The notes: a model not told the origin generated them from the sequence alone. A DNA stretch of 8,931 bases from Planctomycetota bacterium (GCA_026418755.1 JAOAAR010000056.1:1-8931); one strand, 5' to 3'. Counted from the first letter of the stretch, positions 1 to 6,731 are shown. Program-made: numbers and translations.

Positions 1-19
1 AGATGTGTATAAGAGACAG
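1..19. other. Tn5/Nextera mosaic-end adapter (non-genomic)
   Basis: The first 19 bases read AGATGTGTATAAGAGACAG, identical to the Tn5 mosaic end used in Nextera tagmentation libraries. The match is exact and sits at the very first base, where an untrimmed adapter would be. Its internal ATG creates a false start (MYKRQ) in frame with the gene that follows. Genomic sequence begins at about position 20. Confidence 0.95.
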
Positions 20-430
20 GCACTCTATCAGGTTCGTCCAATCTCCCCAAAAGAGCCTTCTATCGGCGAGCAACTTATAGGAGTCAAATACAGAATCGAT
101 ATATCGCCGCTTCTTGAGAAAATGACCCCCGCGCAAATTGAGGAGCGCATAAAAGAGTTCCTCTCAAAAAAAGAGATCCCTTTTCTTAAAGAACGCAAAG
201 GAAAAGAACGCCTCGTCAACCTCCGCCAATTCGTCCAATCCGTAGAACTGCACGAAACAAAACTCCATCTGGATGTCCGCATCATAGACGGCAGACAGAT
301 TCGCGCCAAACATATTCTCTCTTCCCTCCTCAACCTCGATGAGAACGAACTTCTTCAAGTCAGAATACGAAAAGTCCAAAACATCCTCTCCGAACACTCA
401 ATGAGAAACGAAAAAAGGAGAAAGATATGA
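20..430 (+). CDS. Radical-SAM-linked protein, DUF2344 family, C-terminal part (5'-truncated)
   Basis: This is the 3' end of a gene whose beginning is lost at the contig edge; 136 residues remain in frame from base 20 to the TGA at 428-430. The pattern fits the C-terminal half of the DUF2344 (radical SAM-linked) family. It has an APSL-like stretch here reading EPSIGEQL, then a YRIDI strand, a VNLRQFV stretch, an LDVRIIDG strand pair, and a final L-x-LDENELLQVRIRKV block. In known genomes this domain follows, or is fused to, a radical SAM B12-binding protein and often lies near ribonuclease E/G; its biochemical role is not settled. The missing upstream part could be that radical SAM domain or the N-terminus of a separate DUF2344 protein. 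The lysine/arginine-rich tail (RNEKRRKI) is ordinary. The gene ends 33 bases before cysS in the same direction, so the two are probably one operon. The family call is from memory of the pattern. Confidence 0.75.
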   Translation, partial: ALYQVRPISPKEPSIGEQLIGVKYRIDISPLLEKMTPAQIEERIKEFLSKKEIPFLKERKGKERLVNLRQFVQSVELHETKLHLDVRIIDGRQIRAKHILSSLLNLDENELLQVRIRKVQNILSEHSMRNEKRRKI

Positions 431-449
431 ACCCGATAAAAACTGTTGA

Positions 450-454
450 AAGGA
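450..454 (+). promoter_or_regulatory. Ribosome binding site of cysS
   Basis: AAGGA lies 9 bases before ATG 464. This favours ATG 464 over the in-frame TTG at 446, which has no purine-rich sequence at a usable distance and would add six residues absent from the usual family N-terminus. Confidence 0.6.
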
Positions 455-463
455 AACTCGCCT

Positions 464-1876
464 ATGCTTCTTTATAACACTCTCTCTCGCCGAATAGAAG
501 AATTTAAACCTCTTGACGGTAAAACTGTCCGTATGTATAGTTGCGGACTTACCGTCTACAACCACGCCCACATCGGGAACTTCAGGTCTTTCATCTTCGC
601 AGACCTTCTCCGCCGCTATCTTGAATACAAAAACTACCCTGTCCTCCAAGTGATGAACATCACAGATGTCGGCCATATGACCACAGACTCAGACGAAGGC
701 GAGGATAAACTCGAACTCTCCGCAAAAAAAGAGAAACGAGACCCGTACACCATCGCTCGATTTTACGAAAACTCTTTCTTCGAAGACCTCGACGCTCTAA
801 GACTTAAACGAGCCCACCACTATCCCCGCGCCACCGAACACATCCCAGAAATGATTCGAACAATCCAGACCCTTCTCGACAAAAACTACGCATACATAGC
901 ATCCGACGGAGTCTATTTCGACATTACCAAATTTCCGCGCTACGGACAACTCTCAGGCAATACCATCGACAAACTCCAAGCTGGCGCTCGCATAGAAATA
1001 AACCCCAACAAACGCCATCCCGCCGACTTCGCCCTCTGGAAGTTCGACCCCCACCACATTATGCAATGGGATGCTCCTTTCGGAAGAGGTTTCCCAGGCT
1101 GGCATATCGAATGCTCCTCAATGAGCATCAAATACCTCGGAGAAACCTTTGACATCCACACAGGCGGCGAAGACCTCATCTTCCCTCACCACGAATGCGA
1201 AATCGCTCAAGCAGAATCCTCCACAGGTAAACCTTTCGTCCGCTTCTGGCTCCATGTGCGATTCCTTCTCGTTGACGGTAAAAAAATGTCCAAATCACTT
1301 GGTAACTTCTACACCGTCAAAGACCTCCTTAGCAGAAATTATCAACCCCGGTTCCTCCGTTACGCTCTCGCATCCACCCACTACCGCCAGCCTCTCAACT
1401 TCACTCTCGATTCTCTTGATGCCGCCAAAAACGCCATCGAACGAATCGAAACTTTCCTTCTCTCTCTTGAATCCGCTCCTTGTATCCCCGATGACCCTGA
1501 CTTAGAACCCAAAATCTCAGAACTCAAACATCGATTCGACTCATCTATGGACAACGACTTAAACATTTCCGAAACCCTTGCTGTCCTCTTCGATTTCATC
1601 CGCCTCGCAAATACATCATTGAATAAATCCCGCCTTTCTCAAAAACAAGCACAAAAAATCGCCGCTTTATTCCACTCCTTCGACTCCATCCTCGCTGTCC
1701 TCGATGTGGAACGCCGCAAAGAGATTCCTGAAGAGATTCTCGATTCTGTCAGACAACGAGAACAGGCAAGACGAGCAAAAGACTACTCCACGGCAGATTC
1801 CATAAGAGAAAAACTCCTGAAACAAGGGTTCATAATCGAAGATACCCCTTCAGGACCCCGCTGCCGCCGCATTTGA
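464..1876 (+). CDS. cysS: Cysteinyl-tRNA synthetase
   Basis: CysRS (EC 6.1.1.16) is a cytosolic class I enzyme that charges tRNA-Cys with cysteine using ATP. The 470-residue product is the usual family length. Visible signatures, numbered from ATG 464, are the start block MLLYNTLSRR, the zinc ligand Cys27 in YSCGLTVYNHAHIGN with the HIGN form of the first signature at 36-39, FPGWHIECSSMS carrying the second zinc Cys, and GGEDLIFPHHECE carrying the His and Glu zinc ligands. KMSKSLGNF starts at Lys274. The C-terminal part (about 330-470) is the helical DALR-like and tRNA-binding region, with the typical R-x-A-KDYSTADSIRE-LLKQGFIIEDTP-G ending. No key residue is missing. It lies 33 bases after the DUF2344 gene and is probably co-transcribed with it. 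It is followed by an 86-base gap with a promoter-like sequence. Wobble positions are rich in C: for example 841-900 contains 19 C and 7 G on the coding strand. Confidence 0.98.
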   Translation: MLLYNTLSRRIEEFKPLDGKTVRMYSCGLTVYNHAHIGNFRSFIFADLLRRYLEYKNYPVLQVMNITDVGHMTTDSDEGEDKLELSAKKEKRDPYTIARFYENSFFEDLDALRLKRAHHYPRATEHIPEMIRTIQTLLDKNYAYIASDGVYFDITKFPRYGQLSGNTIDKLQAGARIEINPNKRHPADFALWKFDPHHIMQWDAPFGRGFPGWHIECSSMSIKYLGETFDIHTGGEDLIFPHHECEIAQAESSTGKPFVRFWLHVRFLLVDGKKMSKSLGNFYTVKDLLSRNYQPRFLRYALASTHYRQPLNFTLDSLDAAKNAIERIETFLLSLESAPCIPDDPDLEPKISELKHRFDSSMDNDLNISETLAVLFDFIRLANTSLNKSRLSQKQAQKIAALFHSFDSILAVLDVERRKEIPEEILDSVRQREQARRAKDYSTADSIREKLLKQGFIIEDTPSGPRCRRI

Positions 1877-1903
1877 ACTTCTCAGAGACAAAGCGGTTTT
1901 TAA

Positions 1904-1931
1904 TTGACTACACTACCCTATCTGCGACAAT
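1904..1931 (+). promoter_or_regulatory. Possible sigma-70-type promoter for acsC
   Basis: TTGACT at 1904-1909 (5 of 6 to TTGACA) is followed after 16 bases by GACAAT at 1926-1931 (4 of 6 to TATAAT). Its place in the 86-base cysS-acsC gap, 32 bases before the acsC start, fits a promoter giving acsC its own transcript. No convincing cysS terminator hairpin is visible in the gap, so read-through is also possible. Confidence 0.4.
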
Positions 1932-1949
1932 AAAGCAGTAGTTTTATTT

Positions 1950-1957
1950 AGGAGGAG
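1950..1957 (+). promoter_or_regulatory. Strong ribosome binding site of acsC
   Basis: AGGAGGAG lies 5 bases before ATG 1963. It is the closest match to an anti-16S consensus in the window and suggests high translation of acsC. Confidence 0.85.
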
Positions 1958-1962
1958 ATGTT

Positions 1963-3315
1963 ATGGCTCTCACAGGGCTCGATATTTACAAACTCCTGCC
2001 GAAAACGAACTGCCGCGAGTGTGGTTTTCCGACCTGCCTTGCATTTGCGATGCAGTTGGCACAAAAAAAAGTCGAATTGACAAAATGCCCTTATGTGAGT
2101 GAAGCGGCAAAAGCCCAGTTAGATGCAGCATCCGCACCACCTATTAAACTCGTCACGCTTGGCGAAGGCTCATTCAAAGTCCAAATTGGAGAAGAACAGG
2201 TTCTCTTCCGCCACGACGACAAATTCTACCACGAAACCGCCATCGCAGTCCGCATCAACGACGACCTCGACGATTCTTCCTTCAACGCCCGCATCGAAAA
2301 AATTAAAAAACTCCTCTTTCAACGAATAGGCTTCGAAATCAAAGTCAATCTTGTTGCTCTCTTTAACAAGAGTAACGATGCAGGCAAATTCACCAGTCGC
2401 GCCAAAGAACTCATCTCAAAACTCCCCCACGGCTTGATTCTGATGAGCAACAATCCCGCCGCATTGAAGAGTGCAGCAGAAGCGGTCAAAACTCGCCGCC
2501 CCCTTATCTTCGCTGCCGACACATCCAATTTCGAAACACTCGGCAAACTTTCAAAGGATTTGAATCTCCCCCTCGCTGTCAAAGGAAAATCCCTTGACGA
2601 ACTCTCCAACCTCACCAGTAAACTGAAAGAGATGGGAGTTGATGAGATGATTCTCTCCCTTGAGACGGACGGTAACCTCTTGAAAGAAATCGAGGCGCAG
2701 ACACTCATAAGACGCGCTGCTCTCAAAAAGAGTTTCAGACCTCTGGGCTATCCAACCCTTTCCTTTGCGTTCGCTCCTGACCCTTACGCAGAAGCCGCAA
2801 ACGCAGTCACATCCATCTGTAAATACGCCGGTATCGTCGTAACTGATTTAGTCGAGCCACATCACATCCTCCCCCTTCTCGTCGCACGCCAGAACATTTA
2901 CTCCAACCCTCAAAAACCGATTGCAGTCGAGCCGAAACTGTATCCAATCCGCGAGCCAAACGAAAACTCTCCTCTCATGTTCACTACCAATTTCTCTCTC
3001 ACATACTTCACCGTCGAAGGCGAAGTGGATGCAAGCCGCGTGCCATCTTGGATTCTGGCTGTGGATACGGAAGGGTTGAGTGTCCTAACAGCGTATTCAG
3101 GTGACAAACTGAATGAAAAGGTCGTTGCTGCAGCGATGAAAAAGGCTGATGTCGAAAACAAAGTCAAGCACAGAAAAATCATCATCCCAGGACTTGTCGC
3201 TGTGATGAGCGGCGCTCTTGAAGAAGAGTTAGGTGGGAAATGGAAGGTGATTGTCGGACCAAAAGAGGCAGCGTATTTACCGAAATTCTTGAAAGAAACT
3301 TGGCGCCCTGATTAA
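1963..3315 (+). CDS. acsC: Corrinoid iron-sulfur protein large subunit (acetyl-CoA decarbonylase/synthase gamma subunit)
   Basis: The product (450 residues, the usual family length) is the cobalamin- and [4Fe-4S]-carrying large subunit of CFeSP. In the Wood-Ljungdahl pathway CFeSP accepts a methyl group from methyl-tetrahydrofolate, through the AcsE methyltransferase, and passes it to acetyl-CoA synthase; its partner is the small subunit AcsD. The N-terminal four-cysteine cluster motif is intact: Cys17, Cys20, Cys25 and Cys42 (C-x2-C-x4-C-x16-C) within TNCRECGFPTC. Residues of about 60-330 form the TIM-barrel region. The C-terminal corrinoid-binding domain starts near residue 340 with TTNFSLTYFTVEGEV, followed by DTEGLSVLTAY, IIIPGLVAVMSGALEEELGG and VGPKEAAYLPKFLKETW. 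All match canonical AcsC/CdhE blocks, so this looks like an active protein. Unusually, none of acsA, acsB, acsD, acsE, cooC or folate genes lies in the window. The gene has a very strong ribosome binding site and its own promoter-like sequence. The archaeal name for this subunit is CdhE. Confidence 0.95.
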   Translation: MALTGLDIYKLLPKTNCRECGFPTCLAFAMQLAQKKVELTKCPYVSEAAKAQLDAASAPPIKLVTLGEGSFKVQIGEEQVLFRHDDKFYHETAIAVRINDDLDDSSFNARIEKIKKLLFQRIGFEIKVNLVALFNKSNDAGKFTSRAKELISKLPHGLILMSNNPAALKSAAEAVKTRRPLIFAADTSNFETLGKLSKDLNLPLAVKGKSLDELSNLTSKLKEMGVDEMILSLETDGNLLKEIEAQTLIRRAALKKSFRPLGYPTLSFAFAPDPYAEAANAVTSICKYAGIVVTDLVEPHHILPLLVARQNIYSNPQKPIAVEPKLYPIREPNENSPLMFTTNFSLTYFTVEGEVDASRVPSWILAVDTEGLSVLTAYSGDKLNEKVVAAAMKKADVENKVKHRKIIIPGLVAVMSGALEEELGGKWKVIVGPKEAAYLPKFLKETWRPD

Positions 3316-3349
3316 AACAAACACCAAAAGTAAAAGGGGTAAAAAAGAC

Positions 3350-3367
3350 ACCACTACCTGTAGTGGT
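3350..3367. promoter_or_regulatory. Perfect stem-loop or palindrome in the acsC-bioA gap
   Basis: ACCACTA-CCTG-TAGTGGT is a perfect 7-bp inverted repeat with a 4-base loop. It ends 9 bases before the bioA start. It is not followed by a T run, so it is unlikely to be an intrinsic terminator. It could be an operator for a dimeric regulator or an RNA hairpin at the bioA start; it does not resemble the BirA operator as I know it. The gap has no clear ribosome binding site next to the bioA ATG. The only G-rich stretch (AAAAGGGG, 3332-3339) lies upstream of the hairpin. Confidence 0.5.
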
Positions 3368-3376
3368 AACCCATAA

Positions 3377-4741
3377 ATGAAAACAGTGGGAAAAGATAAA
3401 AGAATTTGGTATCCGTTCACACAGATGGCAGAGTTTGAGAACGACGATTCGTCGGTCGGAATCCCTACAATCGTCGCTGCAGATGGAGTCTACCTCATTG
3501 ACGAAAAAGGTAATCGTTATATTGACGGAGTCTCTTCTCTTTGGGTAAATCTTCACGGTCACAATCATCCGAAAATCAACTCCGCAATTGAAGCCCAACT
3601 CAGAAAATTCGCCCATTCCACACTTTTGGGACTCAAATCCGAACCTGCACTCAAACTCTCTAAGAAACTCTCAAAGATTCTGCCAAAAGAACTAACACGA
3701 ATCTTTTATTCTGATAACGGCTCAACTGCTGTCGAAGTCGCACTTAAAGCCTGTTACCAATACTGGCATAATCTCGATAAGAAAACAAAACGCAAAAAAT
3801 TCGTCGCTTTTGAGAACGCCTATCACGGTGATACGCTTGGAGCGGTTTCCGTCGGCGGAGTAGAGTTGTTCCATTCTATATATAGAGATTTATTGTTCGA
3901 TGTGCTTCGCGCTCCGTCCCCATATTGTTATCGTTGCAAATTTGAGATGACGCCCAAATCCTGCGGAATGAAGTGTCTTACGGAGTTCAAAAGACTCGTT
4001 TCCGAAAACGCCGAAAAGATTGCTGCCGTCATCCTCGAACCGCTCGTCCAGTGTGCCGGCGGAATCATCGTCCATCCAAAAGGGTTCTTAAAACGAGTAA
4101 AAGAAGTTTGCGATGAACATAAAATTCCTCTCATTCTTGACGAAGTCGCTGTCGGCTTCGGTAGAACAGGAACAATGTTCGCCTTCGAACAGGAAGGAAT
4201 CGTCCCTGATGTCCTTTGCCTCGCCAAAGGAATCACAGGCGGATACCTTCCGCTTGCTGTTACGATTTTCAAAGAAAGCGTCTATGAATCATTTATTGGC
4301 GAATATGAAAAGACATTCTTCCATGGGCATACATACACGGGAAATGCGCTCTCCTGCGCTGCTGCACTCGCAAACCTCGAAATCTTTGATGAAGAAAAGA
4401 GCCTCAAAAAACTCCCTCCCAAGATTAAAAGACTCACAACCCTTCTTGAACGATTCAAAGAATTGGAAATCGTGGGAGATGTGCGCCAATGTGGATTCAT
4501 CGCTGGAGTCGAACTCGTCAAAAATAAGACAACGAAAGAGCCTTTCAAACTCTCAGAAAGAATCGGGCACAGAGTTATAAGACGCGCCCGGAAATACGGC
4601 GTGATTATGCGACCGCTCGGCAACATCCTCGTCTTTTTCCCGCCGCTCGTAATCGCAGAAGAACAAATCGAACTCTTGCTCGATGCAGCATTCCGCTCCA
4701 CAAAAGAGGTACAGGATGAACTTAAAACTCATCTTCGCTAA
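3377..4741 (+). CDS. bioA: Adenosylmethionine-8-amino-7-oxononanoate aminotransferase
   Basis: BioA (EC 2.6.1.62) is a PLP-dependent class III aminotransferase that converts 7-keto-8-aminopelargonate to 7,8-diaminopelargonate in biotin synthesis, usually with S-adenosylmethionine as amino donor. The 454 residues are a normal length. Signatures are RIWYPFTQM at the N-terminus, GVSSLWVNLHGHNHP, DNGSTAVE at 113-120 (PLP phosphate binding), YHGDTLGA with Tyr149, ILDEVAVGFGRTG with Asp255 facing the PLP pyridine nitrogen, LAKGITGGYLPLA with the Schiff-base Lys284, and HGHTYTGNALSCAAA near residue 315. Four cysteines (184, 187, 196, 200; C-x2-C-x8-C-x3-C) form a small cluster seen, as I recall, in other bacterial BioA. 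A lysine-dependent BioK-type donor preference cannot be excluded by eye. No other bio gene is in the window. The gene begins 61 bases after acsC, has a poor ribosome binding site at ATG 3377, and overlaps dinG by 26 bases. Confidence 0.92.
   Translation: MKTVGKDKRIWYPFTQMAEFENDDSSVGIPTIVAADGVYLIDEKGNRYIDGVSSLWVNLHGHNHPKINSAIEAQLRKFAHSTLLGLKSEPALKLSKKLSKILPKELTRIFYSDNGSTAVEVALKACYQYWHNLDKKTKRKKFVAFENAYHGDTLGAVSVGGVELFHSIYRDLLFDVLRAPSPYCYRCKFEMTPKSCGMKCLTEFKRLVSENAEKIAAVILEPLVQCAGGIIVHPKGFLKRVKEVCDEHKIPLILDEVAVGFGRTGTMFAFEQEGIVPDVLCLAKGITGGYLPLAVTIFKESVYESFIGEYEKTFFHGHTYTGNALSCAAALANLEIFDEEKSLKKLPPKIKRLTTLLERFKELEIVGDVRQCGFIAGVELVKNKTTKEPFKLSERIGHRVIRRARKYGVIMRPLGNILVFFPPLVIAEEQIELLLDAAFRSTKEVQDELKTHLR
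4705..4709 (+). promoter_or_regulatory. Ribosome binding site of dinG inside bioA
   Basis: AGAGG lies 6 bases before ATG 4716. This decides the dinG start over the in-frame ATG 4683, which would add 11 residues not typical of the family. Because the site lies inside bioA, ribosomes finishing bioA could reinitiate here. Confidence 0.7.
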
Positions 4742-6611
4742 AGACGGCGTCCTCTCAAAAATCCTCCCAAACTTCGAACCAAGAACCATTCAACTCAAAC
4801 TCGCAGAAGCAGTTCAAAAATCTCTTGAAGAGTCCAGTATCCTCCTCGCAGAAGCGGACACAGGAACTGGCAAATCACTCGCCTATCTTGTCCCTTCACT
4901 CCATTTTGCCATTAGCACAGGTTCACCTGTTATCGTCAGCACCTACACCAAAAACCTTCAAGAACAACTCCTCAAAAAGGATGTCCCTCTAGCACTTCGC
5001 CTCCTTGAATCCGATGCTCAGGTCTCGCTTGCCAAAGGGCGCAGAAATTATCTCTGTCTCCGTCGTTTCCGCAAGAATGTCTCTCTTCTTGAATCCCTGG
5101 ATGGGCGTGAAGCCGCTTATCTTTCCACCATATCCGATTGGTCACAGAGCACCAGAACCGGAGATGTTGAAGAATTAAACATCCCCATCCCTTCCGACAT
5201 CTGGGAAAAGAACTCTTCTGACGGACTATCCTGTGCCGGGACGAAGTGTCCTTTTCTCAACCACTGCTTTTACCAGAATATACGCCGCCTCTGGCACTCT
5301 TCTGCCCTCATCATCACAAACCACTCTCTTCTTTTCACAGATTTTAACTTAAAGAAACAACAAAAAGCATTACTTCCTCAATACTCCGCAGTCATCCTGG
5401 ACGAAGCGCATACTATCGCCGATTCAGTTGCAAGCGCTTTCTCCTCAAAAGTTAGTGAGCATTACATCCAACACCTTCTTATTCAAGCGAAGACAGCCGT
5501 TTCAGACTCTCTAGTAGTAGGAAGACTGGTTGAAAACGCTAAAAGAGAGACGAAAAAATTTTTTGAAAAGGTCAAAAAAGAAGCGCTTAACCTTCCTCCA
5601 AGTGGGAGAGTAATAAAACCTTTGAGTGCTGACCCTTCATCTCTTATCTCTTCCGTTAAAAAAGTCTCCGAACGACTGCATTCTATTAAAGACACGATGA
5701 TTTTCGATGTCGGATTAGAAGCAGAATCGTTTGCGGTGAAACTCGAAGAGGTAACAAGTTTTTTAGACAACTTCATCAAACAGGAATCAGAAGACTCTGT
5801 TTATTATATCGAGAGCAAAGAAGAGGATATCACTTTGTGTCAGACACCTTTGAACATCGAAAGACTGTTCGGAGAAGAGTTCCTTTCGCATGGAAATCCT
5901 ACCATTTTGGTAGGAGCAACTCTTACGGCAGGTGAATACGGCTTCAACTATCTCACCAACACACTTGGGATAAAAGACGCCCAATTCTTGAAACTTCCTC
6001 CTATCTTTAATTATGCCTCATCTACAAAAATCATTCTATATCCTAATGGTCCTGAACCAACAGAAGAAGGCTACGAAGAGTTTCTTGTAAAAGAGATTGC
6101 GAAACTGGTGGTCGAGAACCGCGGTTCTGCTTTGATTCTCTTTACGAGTTACGAGACTATGCGGTATGTGTATGCGAAGACAGCAGCAAAATTCCGCTCC
6201 GCAGAACTGAATCCTCTCATTCAAGGAGAGGAGCAAAGAACGGTTCTTATAGAAAAGTTTCGCAGCAAAAAGAACAGCGTCCTTTTTGGGACAGAGAGTT
6301 TCTGGCAGGGGGTAGATGTTCCGGGAGAGGCACTCACTCTGCTCATCATAACTCGGCTGCCTTTTGATGTTCCTGCTCGCGCAGAGATTGAGGCAAAATC
6401 TGAGAGGATAAAGGCACAAGGCAGAAATCCTTTCCTCGAATTCTCCCTTCCTGAAGCGGTCATTAAACTCCGTCAGGGTTTTGGTAGGCTCATCCGGCAT
6501 TCGACAGACAAAGGTAGAGTCGCCATAATGGACAGTCGCATTCTGAAGCGTCCATACGGCAAAATCTTCCTCTCCGCGCTTCCTACTTGCCCCATCATAC
6601 ACTCTTCTTGA
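4716..6611 (+). CDS. dinG: DinG-family ATP-dependent DNA helicase with iron-sulfur cluster
   Basis: The 631-residue product is an XPD/Rad3-like superfamily 2 helicase of the DinG type, which unwinds DNA 5' to 3' and removes D-loops, R-loops and similar structures during repair and replication. Motifs in order are a Q-motif-like RTIQLKLAEAV near 23-33, Walker A ADTGTGKS (47-54, Lys53), motif Ia VSTYTKNLQEQL (74-85), four cluster cysteines (114, 173, 178, 184; C-x58-C-x4-C-x5-C), ITNHSLL (200-206) and the Walker B DEAH box (229-232). In the second motor domain come VGATLTAG, LILFTSYETM, FWQGVDVPGE and motif VI QGFGRLIRH with arginines 591 and 594. No exonuclease domain is fused in front, unlike Firmicute DinG. 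All motifs are intact. The start overlaps bioA by 26 bases. Strand composition changes inside the gene near 5500, from C-rich (C20:G9 at 4861-4920) to G-rich (C8:G17 at 5701-5760). The last codons form one arm of a long inverted repeat. Confidence 0.93.
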   Translation: MNLKLIFAKDGVLSKILPNFEPRTIQLKLAEAVQKSLEESSILLAEADTGTGKSLAYLVPSLHFAISTGSPVIVSTYTKNLQEQLLKKDVPLALRLLESDAQVSLAKGRRNYLCLRRFRKNVSLLESLDGREAAYLSTISDWSQSTRTGDVEELNIPIPSDIWEKNSSDGLSCAGTKCPFLNHCFYQNIRRLWHSSALIITNHSLLFTDFNLKKQQKALLPQYSAVILDEAHTIADSVASAFSSKVSEHYIQHLLIQAKTAVSDSLVVGRLVENAKRETKKFFEKVKKEALNLPPSGRVIKPLSADPSSLISSVKKVSERLHSIKDTMIFDVGLEAESFAVKLEEVTSFLDNFIKQESEDSVYYIESKEEDITLCQTPLNIERLFGEEFLSHGNPTILVGATLTAGEYGFNYLTNTLGIKDAQFLKLPPIFNYASSTKIILYPNGPEPTEEGYEEFLVKEIAKLVVENRGSALILFTSYETMRYVYAKTAAKFRSAELNPLIQGEEQRTVLIEKFRSKKNSVLFGTESFWQGVDVPGEALTLLIITRLPFDVPARAEIEAKSERIKAQGRNPFLEFSLPEAVIKLRQGFGRLIRHSTDKGRVAIMDSRILKRPYGKIFLSALPTCPIIHSS

Positions 6612-6673
6612 GTCACAAACTATTCCGAATTCGCTTATCCGAAATCACATCTTCCCTTAAACGGCGGAAGTTG

Positions 6674-6702
6674 TTGAGTTGCAGAGCAGAATAGAATATA
6701 AT
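6674..6702 (+). promoter_or_regulatory. Near-consensus sigma-70-type promoter
   Basis: TTGAGT (6674-6679) and a perfect TATAAT (6697-6702) are separated by exactly 17 bases. A start near 6709 would give a leader of about 23 bases carrying the ribosome binding site of the following small gene. It is the best promoter match in the window. Confidence 0.7.
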
Positions 6703-6719
6703 CTGTGAAGAAGAGTGTA

Positions 6720-6725
6720 AGAGGG
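6720..6725 (+). promoter_or_regulatory. Ribosome binding site of the small membrane-protein gene
   Basis: AGAGGG lies 6 bases before GTG 6732. It selects this GTG over the in-frame GTG at 6705, which has no such site and sits only two bases after the -10 box. The hexamer is part of the right arm of the inverted repeat. Confidence 0.65.
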
Positions 6726-6731
6726 TTTTGT

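Larger units (their letters stand above)
6592..6725. repeat. Imperfect 18-bp inverted repeat flanking the dinG-orf gap
   Basis: The left arm (6592-6609) covers the last codons of dinG. The right arm (6708-6725) lies at the start of the downstream transcript and includes its ribosome binding site. The core TACACTCTTCTT (6598-6609) and AAGAAGAGTGTA (6708-6719) are perfectly complementary over 12 bp. Counting outward, 16 of 18 positions pair. Inside the loop, CACA (6614-6617) can pair with TGTG (6704-6707) and CTATTC (6620-6625) with GAATAG (6689-6694), extending the structure. It could be a read-through RNA structure that masks a ribosome binding site, or the remnant ends of a small inserted element. 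There is no target-site duplication or transposase that I can see. Confidence 0.65.

Noticed and set aside
446..463. TTG start for cysS adding six residues
   Set aside because: No ribosome binding site at usable distance, whereas ATG 464 has AAGGA 9 bases upstream and begins exactly at the usual family N-terminus.
1922..1938. CTGC-GCAG hairpin followed by T-rich sequence as cysS terminator
   Set aside because: Only a 4-bp stem with a 9-base loop, and it overlaps the candidate acsC promoter; too weak to call.
6036..6602. 188-residue open frame on the minus strand inside dinG
   Set aside because: The plus strand here encodes conserved helicase motifs, including QGFGRLIRH; the antisense product has no recognisable domain and is a shadow.
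6651..6670. CTTCC-N10-GGAAG as dinG terminator
   Set aside because: Five-bp stem with a large loop and no T run; the next bases lead into the promoter instead.
6705..6731. GTG 6705 as start of the small membrane protein
   Set aside because: It lies two bases after a perfect TATAAT and has no ribosome binding site; GTG 6732 has AGAGGG 6 bases upstream.
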